A DNA stretch of 64,000 nucleotides from Cercis canadensis (taxonomy: Eukaryota; Streptophyta; Magnoliopsida; Fabales; Fabaceae), in assembly GCA_003255065.1 (NCBI GenBank), contig QAOA01002492.1, positions 530,928 through 594,927 of the forward strand, read 5' to 3'. Shown here piece by piece: positions 22,634-34,618 of the stretch (within the stretch, counting starts at the first letter, position 1; the number at the start of each line of letters is the position of its first letter). The translations under genes and the position numbers were made by a program. The notes under the pieces are model-generated. The model saw nothing but the letters and a program-made list of their open reading frames with translations. It was not told the origin of the DNA and did no database searches.

Positions 22634-25600
22634 ATGGCATATCATAGTTCAACCTCTGTGACGTCATTGTGTGAATCTAGGAATCCTACACTACCAATGT
22701 TTGGCCATTCATTGACAATTAAGCTTGATCACCACAACTACTTGATCTGGCGCAATTAGCTTATGAATATTGTGATTGTTAATGGATATGAGGAAGTTCT
22801 TGATGGCTCTCAATCATGTCTAGAAAAGTTTGTTCAAGACTCATCATCTACTACAGGAATTTTGACCTTGAATCCTGAATATACATTTTGGCAAAGACAA
22901 AATTGATTGGTCATGAGTTGGATTTATGCATCTTTGACTAAGCAAATCATGGCTCAAATCATGTCATACAATACTACTTTCGAAATCTAGAAGTCTTTGG
23001 CAAATAGCTTTGCTTGCTCCTCACAAGCAAGAATCATGGAACTAAAGCTAAAATTACAAATTAACAACTCGGAAAGGGAATCTTGGAGTTTGGGAGTATA
23101 TCCTGAGAATTCAAAGTATCAGTGATAATCTTTGTGCCATAGGTGAAAATATGACACAAGACGATCAAGTTATGGCAATTCTAAGTGGATTGGATCTTGA
23201 GTACAATCCAGTGGTTGCCTCACTTAGTTTTGAGTCAATTTTTGTTGAAACACTGCAGAGTCACTTACTTACCTTTGAAGGAAGACTAGAGAGACAAAAA
23301 TCTATGGATGAACAAGTGCTTATCTAGGCAAATGTTGCCTTGTTCAGTCAATCAACAGGAAATAAGAGATTCAATTAGAATGGAAATCATGGTTCTAAAA
23401 CTGGAAATGGCAATGCACCAACTCGGTTCTTCTCAAATCAAGGAACCCATTTCAGGAAAAACAAAATTGGGAATGGCACAAAGAAGTAACCTTAGTGCCC
23501 AAATCTATCACAAACCTTGATATGTGGCATCTGACTGTTGGCATAGGTTTGACAACAACTATTAACCCAAACCAATCACTGCCAATGCATTATGAACTTA
23601 GAATCCACAAGCACTCATTGTTGGTTCAGGAGCTATAAATGATACTCCATGGTTTCTTGACACTGGAACCACACACCATGTGACCTTGGCAATTTGGCAC
23701 TGCATAATCCTTTTAATGGAGAGGACATAGTAACTATGGGCAATGTTAAGAGTTTAACTGTGCTTAACACATGTATTGTATCCATTCCAACAAATAAGAG
23801 ATCCTTATTACTGAAGCATGTCTTACATGTACCTAAAATAACTGCCAATTTGGTTGGCATGCAAAAATTGTGTCAAGATCATGGTGCTTATGTGGAGTTC
23901 CATCCCTCTTACTTTCTTGTGAAGGATTAGATAACCAAGGAGGTGTTGCTCCAAGGAAGACTTGATCAACGAATGTAAAAAGTCATGATTGCACTTGCTT
24001 CTGACAACAATCATTTTTCTAGTTCTACTAAAGCATTTCAAGTTTTTAGTTTGAATTAAATAAACTTGTTTCTGATTTACAATTTTGGCATAATAGACTA
24101 GGGCATCCTGCAATTGATGTAGTCAATAGGGTTATGACCTAATGCCACTTGCCTTGTTTTCAATTCAATAAAACACTTGTTTGAAGCTCTTGTCAGTTGG
24201 CCAAAAGCCACAAACCGCCTTCTGTAAAATCCACAACTAGAACAATGAAACCCTTTGATTTGATACATGTTGACTTATGGGGTTCTCCCTCTTATTGTTC
24301 TGTGAATGGAGCATGTTACTTTCTATTGTTAATTGATGATTACAATCATTTTTCATGGTTATATTTACTACAATCTAAAGCTGAGACTTTAGAGATGTTT
24401 CAAAGGTTTTAAACTATGGTAGAAAGGTAGTTTGATTGCAAGATTAAGGTACTTCAATCTGATTTTGGAGGAGAGTTTGCTACTTTTGATTAGTTAGTTA
24501 AGACTCTGGGCATGGAGCACAGATTCTCTTGTCCATATACACCAGAACATAATGTCATAGTTGAAAGAAAAAACAGGCATGTGGTAGAAACTGGCTTATC
24601 ACTGCTCACTACTACAGGTATACCAACCCAGTACTGGCCTTTTGCTTTTCAAATTGTTGTCTATCTTATCAATAGATTACCTACAGATGTTCTACACTAT
24701 CAGTCACCTTATAAGATGCTATATCAGAAACCACTTGATTTGACTGAAGCCAAAAAGTTTGGATGTCTATGCTTTCCTTACTTGAGGCCCTATCATTCTC
24801 ACAAGCTTGAAAATAGGTATGCCACTTGTTGTTTTTTGGATTACAGCAATAAGTACAAAGGGTTCCTATGCTTGGCCATGGATTCCAAACGCATCTATAT
24901 TTCTAGACATATGGTATTTGATGAATCAATTTTTCCTTTTCATTCACAGCCATCAACAGTCTCTCACAGCTCTTAAGACTGTTTCATTCCCATTATTGTT
25001 CCCTTATCATCCAACCTAACAATGCCCAACAATCCTAATATTCCTTTTGATGCTAACATCACTACTATTTCTAGCATGAATGAAGGCTCAACTCCAACCT
25101 CATCACTTTCACCAGAACTTAGTTCTTCATCAACCTCCCTTACACCGCCAAATCCTCATGTTTCATCATCTCTAGTTCCAACAAAAATGATAATTGTACA
25201 ACTAGATCCTCTTGTCTCATCATTTCTGGTTCCAACCAAAATGATCACTAGAAACCAAAATGGCATCTTTAAACCTAAAGCTTACACTACAGCATATCCA
25301 ATCAGTAATGTAGAACCCTCTACTTACCATCAGGCAATCAAGTTCCCTCAATGGACTGATGCTATGACTACAAAATTCAAAGCCTTGCAAGCTAAACAAA
25401 CTTGGGATCTTGTACCATGTCCCACTCATAAAAATATTGTTGATTATAGATGGGTGTACAAACTCAAGTATAATTCTAATGGCTCAGTTGAAAGATACAA
25501 GGCTCGGTTGGTTACTCAAGGCTTCACCCAAACTTATGGTAAAGAGGTCTATATGAAACAACCACAGGGCTTTAAAGATTCAGCTTTTCCTCACCATGTG

Positions 25601-26731
25601 TGCAAACTAAGCAAAGCCTTATATGGCTTAAAACAAGCATCTAGAGCATGGTTTACCAAGCTTAAACTGACACTGCTCAATTGGGGTTTCACCTACACTT
25701 TCTCTGATAATTCCCTGTTTGTTTTTCACTCCATTGCAACTATCTACTTGTCTATGTATATGACATTATTCTTACTGGTTCCAATTTACAGCTCATTAAA
25801 GCTCTCATTGTAGCTCTTAATTCTGCATTCTCCTTAAAGGACTTGGGCTCCCTTCATTACTTTTTGGGAATTAAGACTACCAAGTTACCACAACAGCTGC
25901 ATCTTTCTCTATCCAAATACATCACTCATTTACTTCATAGAGCAACTCTGGAGAATTCTAAACCAGCTCCTACTCCCATGATTAGATCCCATGCTCTCTC
26001 CATTTTTTATGGCCGGCCTCTTTCAGATCCTCTTCCTTATCGCAGCATGGTAGGTGCCTTGCAGATGCTAAGTCTTTGCCCCTTCACTAATTGTGCCAGT
26101 TCATGAGTGCTCCTGCAGATGCTCACTTATAGGCTACTAAATGATCTTAAGTATCTTAAAGTCACCCTTTCACATGGTGTCACTGTCTCCAAGTCTAAGT
26201 CTTTGCCCTTACTGGCTTATTCTAATTCAGACTGGGCTGGCTATCTTGATGATAAACGCAGCACCAGTGGTTGTGCAATATTTTTTTTGGAGCTAGTCTT
26301 ATCTCCTGGTCCTCAGGTAAATAGAAGGTAGTTGCCTATTCAAGCACTGAAGTAGAATATAGAGCTTTGGCTAATGCCATTTTTGAATTGCTATGCTTCA
26401 ATCCTTGCTAAAAGAACTTCATTTCTTTTTGCCTTCCCCTCCTATCTTACTTTGTGACAATCTCAATGCCACATTCCTTGCAACTAATCCTGTCCTTCAT
26501 GCTCACACCAAACACATTGAGATTGACTATCATTTTGTTAAAGAAATATTACGTAACAAGTCTCTTACTCTTTGTCATGTTCCATCCATAGATCAGCTTG
26601 ATGATATACTCACCAAGCCACTATCCATAAAAGCCTTTATGTCCAATCGAACCAAACTCATTGTTCTACCCAGAACCCTGAGTTTGAGGGGGAATGTTAA
26701 ACATAAAATGGATATACATGATGAAGGATGA
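22634..26731 (+). pseudogene. Copia gag-pol polyprotein, multiply broken
   Basis: The frame opens at ATG 22634 with MAYHSSTS...LDHHNYLIWR (gag). It runs through many stops to a GAG-pre-integrase and integrase core: PFDLIHVDLWGSPS (24250-24300) with the first Asp, LQSDFGGEF with the second, and FSCPYTPEHNVIVERKNRH with the Glu. The RT part starts FPQWTDAMTTKFKALQ and DYRWVYKLKYNSNGSVERYK. It then jumps from LVTQGFTQTYG straight to KEVYMKQPQGF, so about 40 residues of the RT palm are deleted. The catalytic YVDD is read as YVYD at 25753-25764. RNase H is recognisable (DWAGYLDDKRSTSG, TKHIEIDYHFVKE). Frameshifts occur near 25810, 26105 and 26330. Confidence 0.93.
26683..26694 (+). promoter_or_regulatory. 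Copia polypurine tract
   Basis: TTTGAGGGGGAA lies directly upstream of the 3' LTR, at the position of the plus-strand primer. Confidence 0.85.
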
Positions 26732-27085
26732 GCAAAGAGCAAAGTCAAATCAATTAGAATAAGTCCAAGTTAGTTAGTTAGTTAATTAAGTAGTCATTCA
26801 GTTAAATAGTAACTTCTAGAACAAGTTGAGCAAGTAATTGCTTCAAAAAGTCTATATATACGATTACTGTATTCATTGTAAATGCAATGAGGAATATTAT
26901 TCAATTTCAGATCTCAAATCCCTTGAGTATCAGTTTCTTCTTTTTCTCACTTCCAATTACTTGCTTTACATTTTCTTGTGTTTTCTTGGCATTTTCACTT
27001 TGACTTCATTGCTTTCTGGTTCATTGATCTACATCATTTTGAGATACCATCCACAGATCATCTCAAGATGTATCCAAGTTCAACA
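26695..27085 (+). repeat. Copia 3' LTR
   Basis: 391 bp, same TG...CA ends as the 5' LTR. It is shorter mainly through loss of GTTA units and a short deletion after ATTTCAGATCTCA. Confidence 0.93.
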
Positions 27086-27090
27086 CATCA

Positions 27091-27334
27091 CATACATTTA
27101 AATGACTAATTTAGAATAAAAAAAATTTAATGCCCCCTCAACACCCTCGTTAAGTTTTAAACGACACATTGAAAGAAGAACCAAAACTACTCATTTTGTA
27201 AAAATAGAAGAAAAAAAATCAAATAGTTCATTTTCAAAATAGATGAACCAAATCGTTCATTTTGCTAATAGGAGGACCAAAAATACAATTAAACATTGAT
27301 TTTAACATAAACTCATAATAGTACAAATTAATAA
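27091..27334. other. Spacer between copia and Athila elements
   Basis: AT-rich, with three loosely repeated TTCATTTT-type units at 27180-27290. The last 40 bp (27297-27335) match the repeat unit found again at 35938, 36119 and 36477. Confidence 0.5.
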
Positions 27335-27339
27335 GAGGA

Positions 27340-28655
27340 TGATAAGTCGGTTTTATACCACTTATCTTGTACTAACATAGCTTGATTTTTGTTTGTTATA
27401 GGGTATTTTAGATTTGATTCTTATGTTTTAATGTTTCTTTTACAAGTTTTTAATTTAGAAATCTTTGAAAGTCACTTAGGCATAATTTGATGTAAAAAAG
27501 GGAGATTTTGGGAAAAATTGGATGGAAGCATGAGCTTTGGCACCACAGCCCCCAATCCTAGCGTTGCAACCCTCATTTATGAAGGAAAAGTGAAAACAAG
27601 GCAGAGAGGCCAGGGCCACAGCCCCTAGCCTTACCCAGATTTCTTCATTCAAGCAGAGACTTCGAGGCTGCAATGCCCAATTTCAAGGCCGCAGCCCTTC
27701 GAGAGTCAACTCGGGATTTAACTTCCATACTTCCTATTTTCATTAGGATTCCTTTGTTATTTTATTTTCTTTTTCTTTTAAATTTCCTAGAACATATAAA
27801 TAGGATTTTTAAAGGTTAAATTAGGGCTCCACACATTTTATACTAGAGGCAAGCAAGGAAGAGAGGATCAAGCTCCAAGAAGAGGATTTCTTCACCTATT
27901 ATAAGCTTCAAACAGTTTTTCTTATATTTTTCTCTTGTACTCATGTCTGGAATTTTTGTGAACATGTTTTTAGTTTTTATCATGAATTAATTCTCTTTCT
28001 AGAGCTACAATATAACCTAACTAAGAATGGTTTTGATTTCTTAATGAATTGATCTATGAATTATCTTTTTTCTACTTGAGTATTTGTCTCTGATATTAAT
28101 GCATCTAATTACTTGATCACCAATTAGTTGTTAGGTTAATCACAATGAAACCGAAAGGAGATTTCTGTCTCTAGTGCATTAGGATAAATACCATAGGTTG
28201 CATGTAAGATAGAAATATACCTCTATGGCTTGTGTAGTAAATTAAAGAGATCCATAAAATTAAATGAATTTTTATGTTATTCATAATTCACATAGGAATA
28301 TAGTAGGTTAATAACTTGGGAATAATTTCATTTGACCTTGAGAGAAGCTAATGAATAAATTAGAGAATCTTAGCTAGCAATTAGAAAGATAAATCTAGAT
28401 TAAGGAATTAAGAAAAGAAAACCTAGATTTTATGGTGAAATCGAAAACCCTAAATCTTTCTCATTCATATTTCTATTTGTTTTAATATTTTTGCCTTTAA
28501 ATTATTGCTTGATACTCAATTCTTATTATCTAGGTAAAATTAGAATACACTCGATTTTGGTACTTAGTAGCCATAATCCTCGTGGGACAATACTATATTC
28601 ATCATTATATTACTTGCTCACGATACATACAGTTGTGTATGGTTTTTGCATGACA
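27340..28655 (+). repeat. Athila 5' LTR
   Basis: 1316 bp, starts TGATAAGTCGGTTTTATA, ends TTGCATGACA. It contains GCAGCCCC-type GC-rich islands in otherwise AT-rich sequence, as in the LTR head at 12635. Confidence 0.92.
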
Positions 28656-28657
28656 AG

Positions 28658-28678
28658 TTTTTGGCGTCGTTGTCAGGG
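28658..28678 (+). promoter_or_regulatory. Athila primer-binding site (tRNA-Asp type)
   Basis: TTTTGGCGTCGTTGTCAGGG just downstream of the 5' LTR corresponds to the usual TGGCGCCGTTGCCGGGG complement of plant tRNA-Asp. It carries C-to-T and G-to-A changes, consistent with decay of methylated cytosines. Confidence 0.85.
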
Positions 28679-28698
28679 ATTATGCATCTATTAATATC

Positions 28699-30153
28699 TG
28701 ATTGGAAATGTTGCTTAACCAATTAAATTAAACCGAATCCCCTAATTAGAATGCAATAGAGGGCATAATCCGGGTTTGTCTCACAAGAAATGCAATGTGT
28801 AATCAATAATTTCAAGTTAAAAACAGGGGATTGTAAAACAGAATTGTATTTCTAGATTGTAAAAAGTAGAATTGAAATAGGATTAATTAAGTTGATTAAA
28901 ACGTAACCTAGCTAGACATTCATCCATAAACCGGTTTGATCCATCCTAGATTAACATGAGTGATTAAGTCCTAATGCAGCAATGCTAATTGAGTTTAATC
29001 ACAACCGAAATCTCTAATTATGACTAATTATTCCTACTAAGTTATCACTTAGAATTCGATTAACCTCATTCAATTACTAATCTTGTAATCACAATGATTA
29101 AGAAATTAGTGGCTAATCTGAAAACCGAACCTCAATTAGCAATTCTTCAAAGGATTCATGCACAAAATTAAAGATTAATCAATCTAAATTCTATTTCACA
29201 CCTAAACATCCATATAAATCACAAAGATCTCCATGATCCATATAAAATATCCAAACAATCAGAATCCAATGAAAAACAAAATTGCATTAAGCTTAATCAA
29301 ATTAAGTATATAATCTCAAGAACAAAACCGAATTTAATCAGAAGTCTAACTTGGTTACAAGAGTTCTACTCCTCCATGGTCATGAAATCCAAGCTCCAAT
29401 GAGGGAAGAAAACCATAGTTCAATAAGTTTCAGCAAATACAAGAGAGAAAACTAAAACTGTCTAGTCTAGAATTGATAACTTGTCTGCCTCCTTTCTCTG
29501 ATTATAACTTCCTAACTTTTTTACACACCTAATTTACCCCTAACCTAGTTTAAACCTCTGGACCTCAGCTTCAAATGGGCTCCGGTTTGGGCTTAATTGG
29601 GCCTGAATTGAGGAAGTTAAGCCCATGTAAGTCCATCTAGGTCCATATAGGTCTCTGGACTAATCATCCATTTTCGACAGGTAACAAGACCATCTTAAAT
29701 TCACAATTTGTTGAACTAGCCTTCATAATAATTGAATCCCTGCGTCTTAGCTTTCCAATGGGACCTTTTTCAAGTCCATACAACATGTACAGTACAAGTT
29801 ATGGTCCAAACACTGCATGCGGGTCAGGATCCAGCGGCAGCAACTCTACTCTGACTTCCGGGTTAAATTTGACCCACTGAACGTCTAAATTGGCCTTGGA
29901 GGTCTGAATGAAAGTTGTAGATAATCCTCTTAGCTTTCCTACAAGGCAAGACTCAAAATTTTTAGACATGCAGAACTAAAGATATACCCGAAATACATAA
30001 TAGTGTAAAACCCTAATAATGCTGAAAAACACACTTAAGCCCAATTTGAACCTAATTAATGAAATATGACCCCAAGCCTAATCAAATAGGCCCAAAATAG
30101 GATTAGGAGGTTAAAAATGGGGATTAATTAATATATAAAAATACTATTCATCA
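28699..30153. mobile_element. Nested solo LTR inside the Athila leader
   Basis: 1455 bp beginning TGATTGGAAATG and ending TATTCATCA, flanked by the 5-bp duplication ATATC (28694-28698 and 30154-30158). Removing it restores a continuous Athila leader (ATTAATATC joined to AATACAAAG). No coding sequence is visible, so it is a solo LTR or a very small element. The right end reversed reads TGATGAATAGTATTTTTAT, a typical Ty3 LTR start, so the original orientation may be minus. No second copy is present in the window. Confidence 0.8.
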
Positions 30154-30356
30154 ATATCAATACAAAGTTATTCTAATCTTAGTCTAGACGTTTATTTTTC
30201 TATTTTACTCTTTGCTCTTTGTTTTTCAAGAGTTTTCTCTAATGTATGAGAAGTGCATGGCGTAGTAATCTACTTCTTTTAGATTTTGAAATTGAGAAGA
30301 CCTAAAAGAAACACCAAAGGGAAAGAAGAAATGCCTCTAGACCAACTCAGGATATT

Positions 30357-31329
30357 ATGGAAAACGTCGGGGAAAATCGAGAGCTAGTGGTGGCTCGAAA
30401 AGCATTGAAGCACTATGGGGTTCCCAAAGGGCCACTTCCGATCTCAAGGATTAGTAGGCCAGCCATACAAGCCAATTCCTTTGAGATAAAGGCAAGTGTG
30501 TCAGATGATGCAAGCCAACCAGTTTGACGGGTTAGCTACTGAGGATGCAAATGTGCACTTGGCCAAATTTATGGAAATATGTGATACATTCAAGTTCAAT
30601 GGTGCCATTGATGACGCCATTAGACTATGCCTATTCCCTTTTTCATTGAAGGATGACGCACAAAATTGGCTATATTCTCTACCAATAGGGTCTATCAGTA
30701 CATGGAATGAGATGATTGAGCAATTCTTAGCGAGATTTTACCCACCAACAAAAACTGCCAAGATGCACAATGACATTAACATCTTTGTGCAAAATGACAT
30801 GGAGGGATTGCATGAAGCTTGGGAATGCTTCAAGAGCTTGTTGAGAAAGTTCCCACATCATGGTTTACCAGAGTGGATGCAAATTCAAACTTTCTACAAT
30901 GGTTTGAATGGGTCCACAAGAACTCTAGTTGATGTTGCAGCAAGTGTGTCATTGATGGAGAAAACTGATGATGAGGCCTTTAGGTTGCTTAATCAAATGG
31001 CGGCAAATGCACGCCAATGGCCTTCTGAAAGGGGTCAATCTAAGAAAGCATATGGGTTGCATGTTGTAGATCCTATCATAGCCCTCACTACCAAGATGGA
31101 TACTATTGCAAAGCATTTGGACACTCTGACAGCCAATGTTATTCATACTCCTCAAGCTACATGTGAAGTGTGTCATGGCAATCATTCTAGTGCAAAGTGT
31201 CTAGTGATGAATTCAAATATGCCACCATCTCTTGAGGAAGCTCAGTTTGTAGGGAATTCCAGGATGCAAGGTAATTCCTATTCCAACACCTATAATTCGG
31301 GATGGAGAAACCACCCAAATTTCTCATGA
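30357..31329 (+). pseudogene. Athila gag
   Basis: ATG at 30357 (MENVGENRELVVARKALKHY...IKAS), with a frameshift near 30490. The frame then continues as MMQANQFDGLATEDANVHLA, EICDTFKFNGAIDDAIRLCL, WNEMIEQFLARFYPPTKTAK, FPHHGLPEWMQIQTFYNGLN and LLNQMAANARQWPSERG. This is the canonical Athila gag. A CEVCHGNHSSAKC zinc-knuckle-like motif sits at about residue 220 of the long frame. It ends with a stop at 31327, after which the protein continues in another frame. Confidence 0.93.
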
Positions 31330-32824
31330 AAAATTCTCAGAATGTGATCAATCTATCCGAATATCAATCTTTTATGCAACCTCCAATGCAAGCTCAGCCA
31401 CCGCCACCCAAAGTCTCTTTAGAATATACCCTTGCTCAGTTGACATTGAACACCACTCAATTCATGACTAGGACAAACACTACATTGCAAAAGCAAGCGG
31501 CTGCTATCCATAACTTAGAAGTGGAAGTTGGCCAGATTTTTAATATACTTTCTTCAAGAGATCAAGGCACATTGCCTAGCAATACAAAGAAGAATCCCAA
31601 GGAGCAAGTCCAGGCCATTTCCTTGAGGAATGGCAAAATCTTAGAAGAGCCAAAAAGAAAGATTACAGCAGTAGAAAAAAGAGAAAGAAGAGAATGATTA
31701 GGTAGTTGTACCTATAGAAGAAACACATAAAGGAGAGGTAGAGGAACCGAAATCCAAGCCTGCTACACAGAGCCCTCCACCATATAAGCCAAGAGTGTCA
31801 TTCCCTCACCGGCTTTAGAAGCAACACCTTGACAAATAGTTCCCTAGGTTTCTTAAGGTGTTTAAAAACTCCACATAAATATTCCCTTTGCAGAGGCCTT
31901 GGCACAAATGCCAAGTTATGTCAAGTTCATGAAGGAGATTCTCACCAATAAAAGAAGGCTAAAGGACTTTGAAACAGTGGCACTTACTGAAGAGTGCAGT
32001 GCAATTCTCCAAAGGAAATTACTTCCAAAACTCAAAGATCCAAGGAGTTTTAATATTTCTTGCACCATTGGCAGCTTATCTTTTGGTAAGGCACTTTGTG
32101 ATCTTAGTGCTAGTATTAACCTTAATGCCTCTTTTTGTTTTCAAGAAACTGGATCTTGGAGAAGCTAAGCCAACCACAATATCATTATAGCTAGCTGACA
32201 TATCCATTAAGTATCTGAGAAGTGTCATAAAAGATACACTAGTCAAGGTGGACAAGTTTATCCTCTCGGCTAACTTCTTGGTACTGGACATGGAAGAGGA
32301 CCAAGATGTCCCCATCATACTTGGTTGTCCATATTTAGCCATGGGATGAGCTCTTATCAATGTACAGAAATAGCAGCTCACCTTGAGTTCAAGGTGACCA
32401 AGCCTCCTTCAAAGTGTTCAATGAAACGAAACACCCGGATGAAGAGCATAGGTGCTTAAAAATTGACACCATAGAGGGAAGCACCAAAGAAATGTCTCAA
32501 GCAAACTCCTTAAAGAAATCAATTGAAGCTTGCATTAAAGGGATGTCTAAGAAGGAAAAGCCACCTGATTTAGAAGTTCAAGATGAGAAAATACCCATAA
32601 AGCAAGTGGCTAGTCCCTTGCCTCGAGTTGCTCCTCATAAGAAAAGAAAGAAGAAGAAGCCATCCTTCAAAAAGATCCTTTTGGAGCACCTCAAAAAGTC
32701 TTCTTGCTTTGGAGATGGAAACAAGGTATGGAGATTAAAGGTGAATGGCCAACAATCTAAGGCTCATAGTGATGGTGGAGCAAAGTTCCAAAAGTCTTCT
32801 ACCACCCTCTTTGATCCTGGTTGA
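31302..32824 (+). pseudogene. Athila gag C-terminus, protease and residual pol end
   Basis: The frame from 31302 gives VSLEYTLAQLTLNTTQFMTR, IHNLEVEVGQIFNILSSRDQG and KNPKEQVQAISLRNGK. A broken part follows. Then LAQMPSYVKFMKEILTNKRR and SCTIGSLSFGKALCDLSASINL (31899-32130) form the protease, with D-L-S/G at the active-site position. LGEAKPTTISLQLADISIKY and VDKFILSANFLVLDMEEDQD...PIILGCPYLAMG complete the domain in another frame. The frame at 32414-32824 then goes from HPDEEHRCLKIDTIEG to VWRLKVNGQQ...STTLFDPG. That resembles the very end of Athila pol, so about 1000 residues (RT, RNase H, IN) are deleted between about 32600 and 32720. Confidence 0.88.
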
Positions 32825-34618
32825 TCCTTCTCTAAGAAAGTCGGGCTAAGGACTATAAACTAATCATTTTTTAAGAGGAAACCTATTTTCTGAACCCGTC
32901 CTTTCATTTTGTTTTAATTCTTAGAGTTTTCTTATTCTTATGTTGTTAGGTATAATTTTTCTCTTGTTTTCTCAAATTTCAAGTGAACACTCAAGTTTGG
33001 GGGTCCAAAGTGTTAAAAGTGAAAAAAAAAATATATAAATTGGCAAAGTTGGACAAAAAGCCTAGAGCCAGCGCGCAAGAGGCAAGCAATGTGCAGAGCA
33101 CCCCCCCCCCCCCCCCCCCCCNCCCCCATTATCTTTTCAAAAAAAAAAAGGGGCTTCAGGTGCAAAAAATGCCAGATTTTCAGCATTCCTCCCTATTCTA
33201 ACAAATCATTGGTCCACCTCTTATCCAGGGGAATCCTTTATACTTTCTCTTTTATTTCCTTAACATTGAGGACAATATTAGTTTCAAGTTTGTGGGTTGG
33301 AAATTGCTGAATTTCTCTATTTTTCCCTTGTTTTCTTTTATTTTAGGTTGTGTAGTTAGAAGTTTTTATTATAGTTTGTGTTGTTTGAGTGATAATGAAG
33401 TTTGAAAACCTAGGCCTAGTGATAGAATTGATTTTAATTGTTCATGGCTCTTGGAAAATCATTCATGTTGTGTTTGTGTATGTCCTTAATTCTTGTGTTA
33501 GTTTTTACTTGTATTTCCTTGACATATTGAGCACATAACCCTAAACATTTGCATTTCTTTGAAGAAGGTTTATGCATGCTTAGCACTCTTATGACCTCAT
33601 AGGACTCTAGAACTAGTTTGATTGTCGCTTGAAGTGAAATCCTAGGCTAAGCAGCATTAAGGAGATGATTTAGGCTATGTTTGAGTAAGTTTGAGCCTTT
33701 CAAGCTAACCAGTGCACTATTACTATCCTTAGTCACCCCATTTGAGCCTATTAGTAACATTTTCTTGGTCACCTATATTTTAACCTAGCTCCTAAAACTT
33801 TTTCTTAACCTTGCATTCATGACACATTCACATTCTAGGAAAATTATTGAGAACATAGGGAGAAACAAGGGTGGATGGGAGGAGTATTGAATCATAAGAA
33901 TAGAAAGATGTTTGTTGCTTCTTTACTCTATGAATTGAATTGAAAAAAAAAAAAAAGAGTTGATACACCACTTTGATCATTAAAAGACAATAAGTTTGGG
34001 GGTGAAATCAAGCATTAAAAGAAAAGAAAGAGTGAAGAGAACCACAAACAAGTGAGAAAAGAGGAAAGAATCAAGGTGGATGACAAAGAAAGAAATAAAT
34101 TGGTGAAAAATTTTGGGTGAAAACTAGTATGAAAGTGCTCTAAAATCTTTAGATTGATGTCGTGGGTGAATGAGCTTCACTGATTATCCTGTACCTCACC
34201 TTAACTTTAGCCATTCATTACAATTTTAAAAAGTCTTTTTGATCTTTGATGTTGCAAACTAACCTACATTAGTGGAGATGGCATAAAAAGTTAGCTTATG
34301 GAGTTCCTCATGTGCTTTATTTAGAGGTCTAATTGCTTGAGTGAGCATGTATAAACTGATTCATATTGCAAAAGGTCATTTGTGTAGGTTTACACACATA
34401 CACTCAAGGAGTTTACTATTGAGGAAGAACTTGCATTCAAATTGAGTATATATTATCATGATGTGATAAATTTTCCTTGAATTATGATATTGTGTTATCC
34501 TTGAGGCCTACTAGGTTAGTAAAGCTAAATGATTAATCATCTATTAAGTTTTTCGGGTTGATTGTGATTTTTCTTTGTTTTTGCTTGAGAACGAGCAAAT
34601 CACAAGTTCGGGGGTATT
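32825..34618 (+). other. Athila 3' untranslated internal region
   Basis: AT-rich with no coding potential. The polypurine-like motif AAGTTTGGGGGT or a variant occurs three times (32992-33004, 33991-34002, 34603-34614), the last directly before the 3' LTR. A poly-C run with an N (33103-33127) and several A-runs are likely sequencing trouble spots. Confidence 0.75.
34603..34617 (+). promoter_or_regulatory. Athila polypurine tract region
   Basis: CAAGTTCGGGGGTAT ends immediately before the 3' LTR. Ty3 elements of this group normally have AAGTTTGGGGGT here. Confidence 0.7.

Larger units (their letters stand above)
22200..27085 (+). mobile_element. Ty1/copia LTR retrotransposon, structurally complete
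   Basis: Both LTRs start TGTTAAACATA and end CAAGTTCAACA. The element is flanked by the 5-bp target duplication CATCA (22195-22199 and 27086-27090). A tRNA-iMet-type primer site follows the 5' LTR, and a polypurine tract precedes the 3' LTR. The domain order protease remnant, integrase, reverse transcriptase, RNase H is that of copia. The coding region is dead. The two LTRs are similar but differ by several substitutions and by the copy number of a GTTA repeat (22277-22303 against 26772-26783), so the insertion is not recent. Confidence 0.95.

Noticed and set aside
33103-33127. Poly-C run with N considered as a functional G-quadruplex site
   Set aside because: A homopolymer ending at an undetermined base, most likely a sequencing artefact inside a dead retrotransposon.
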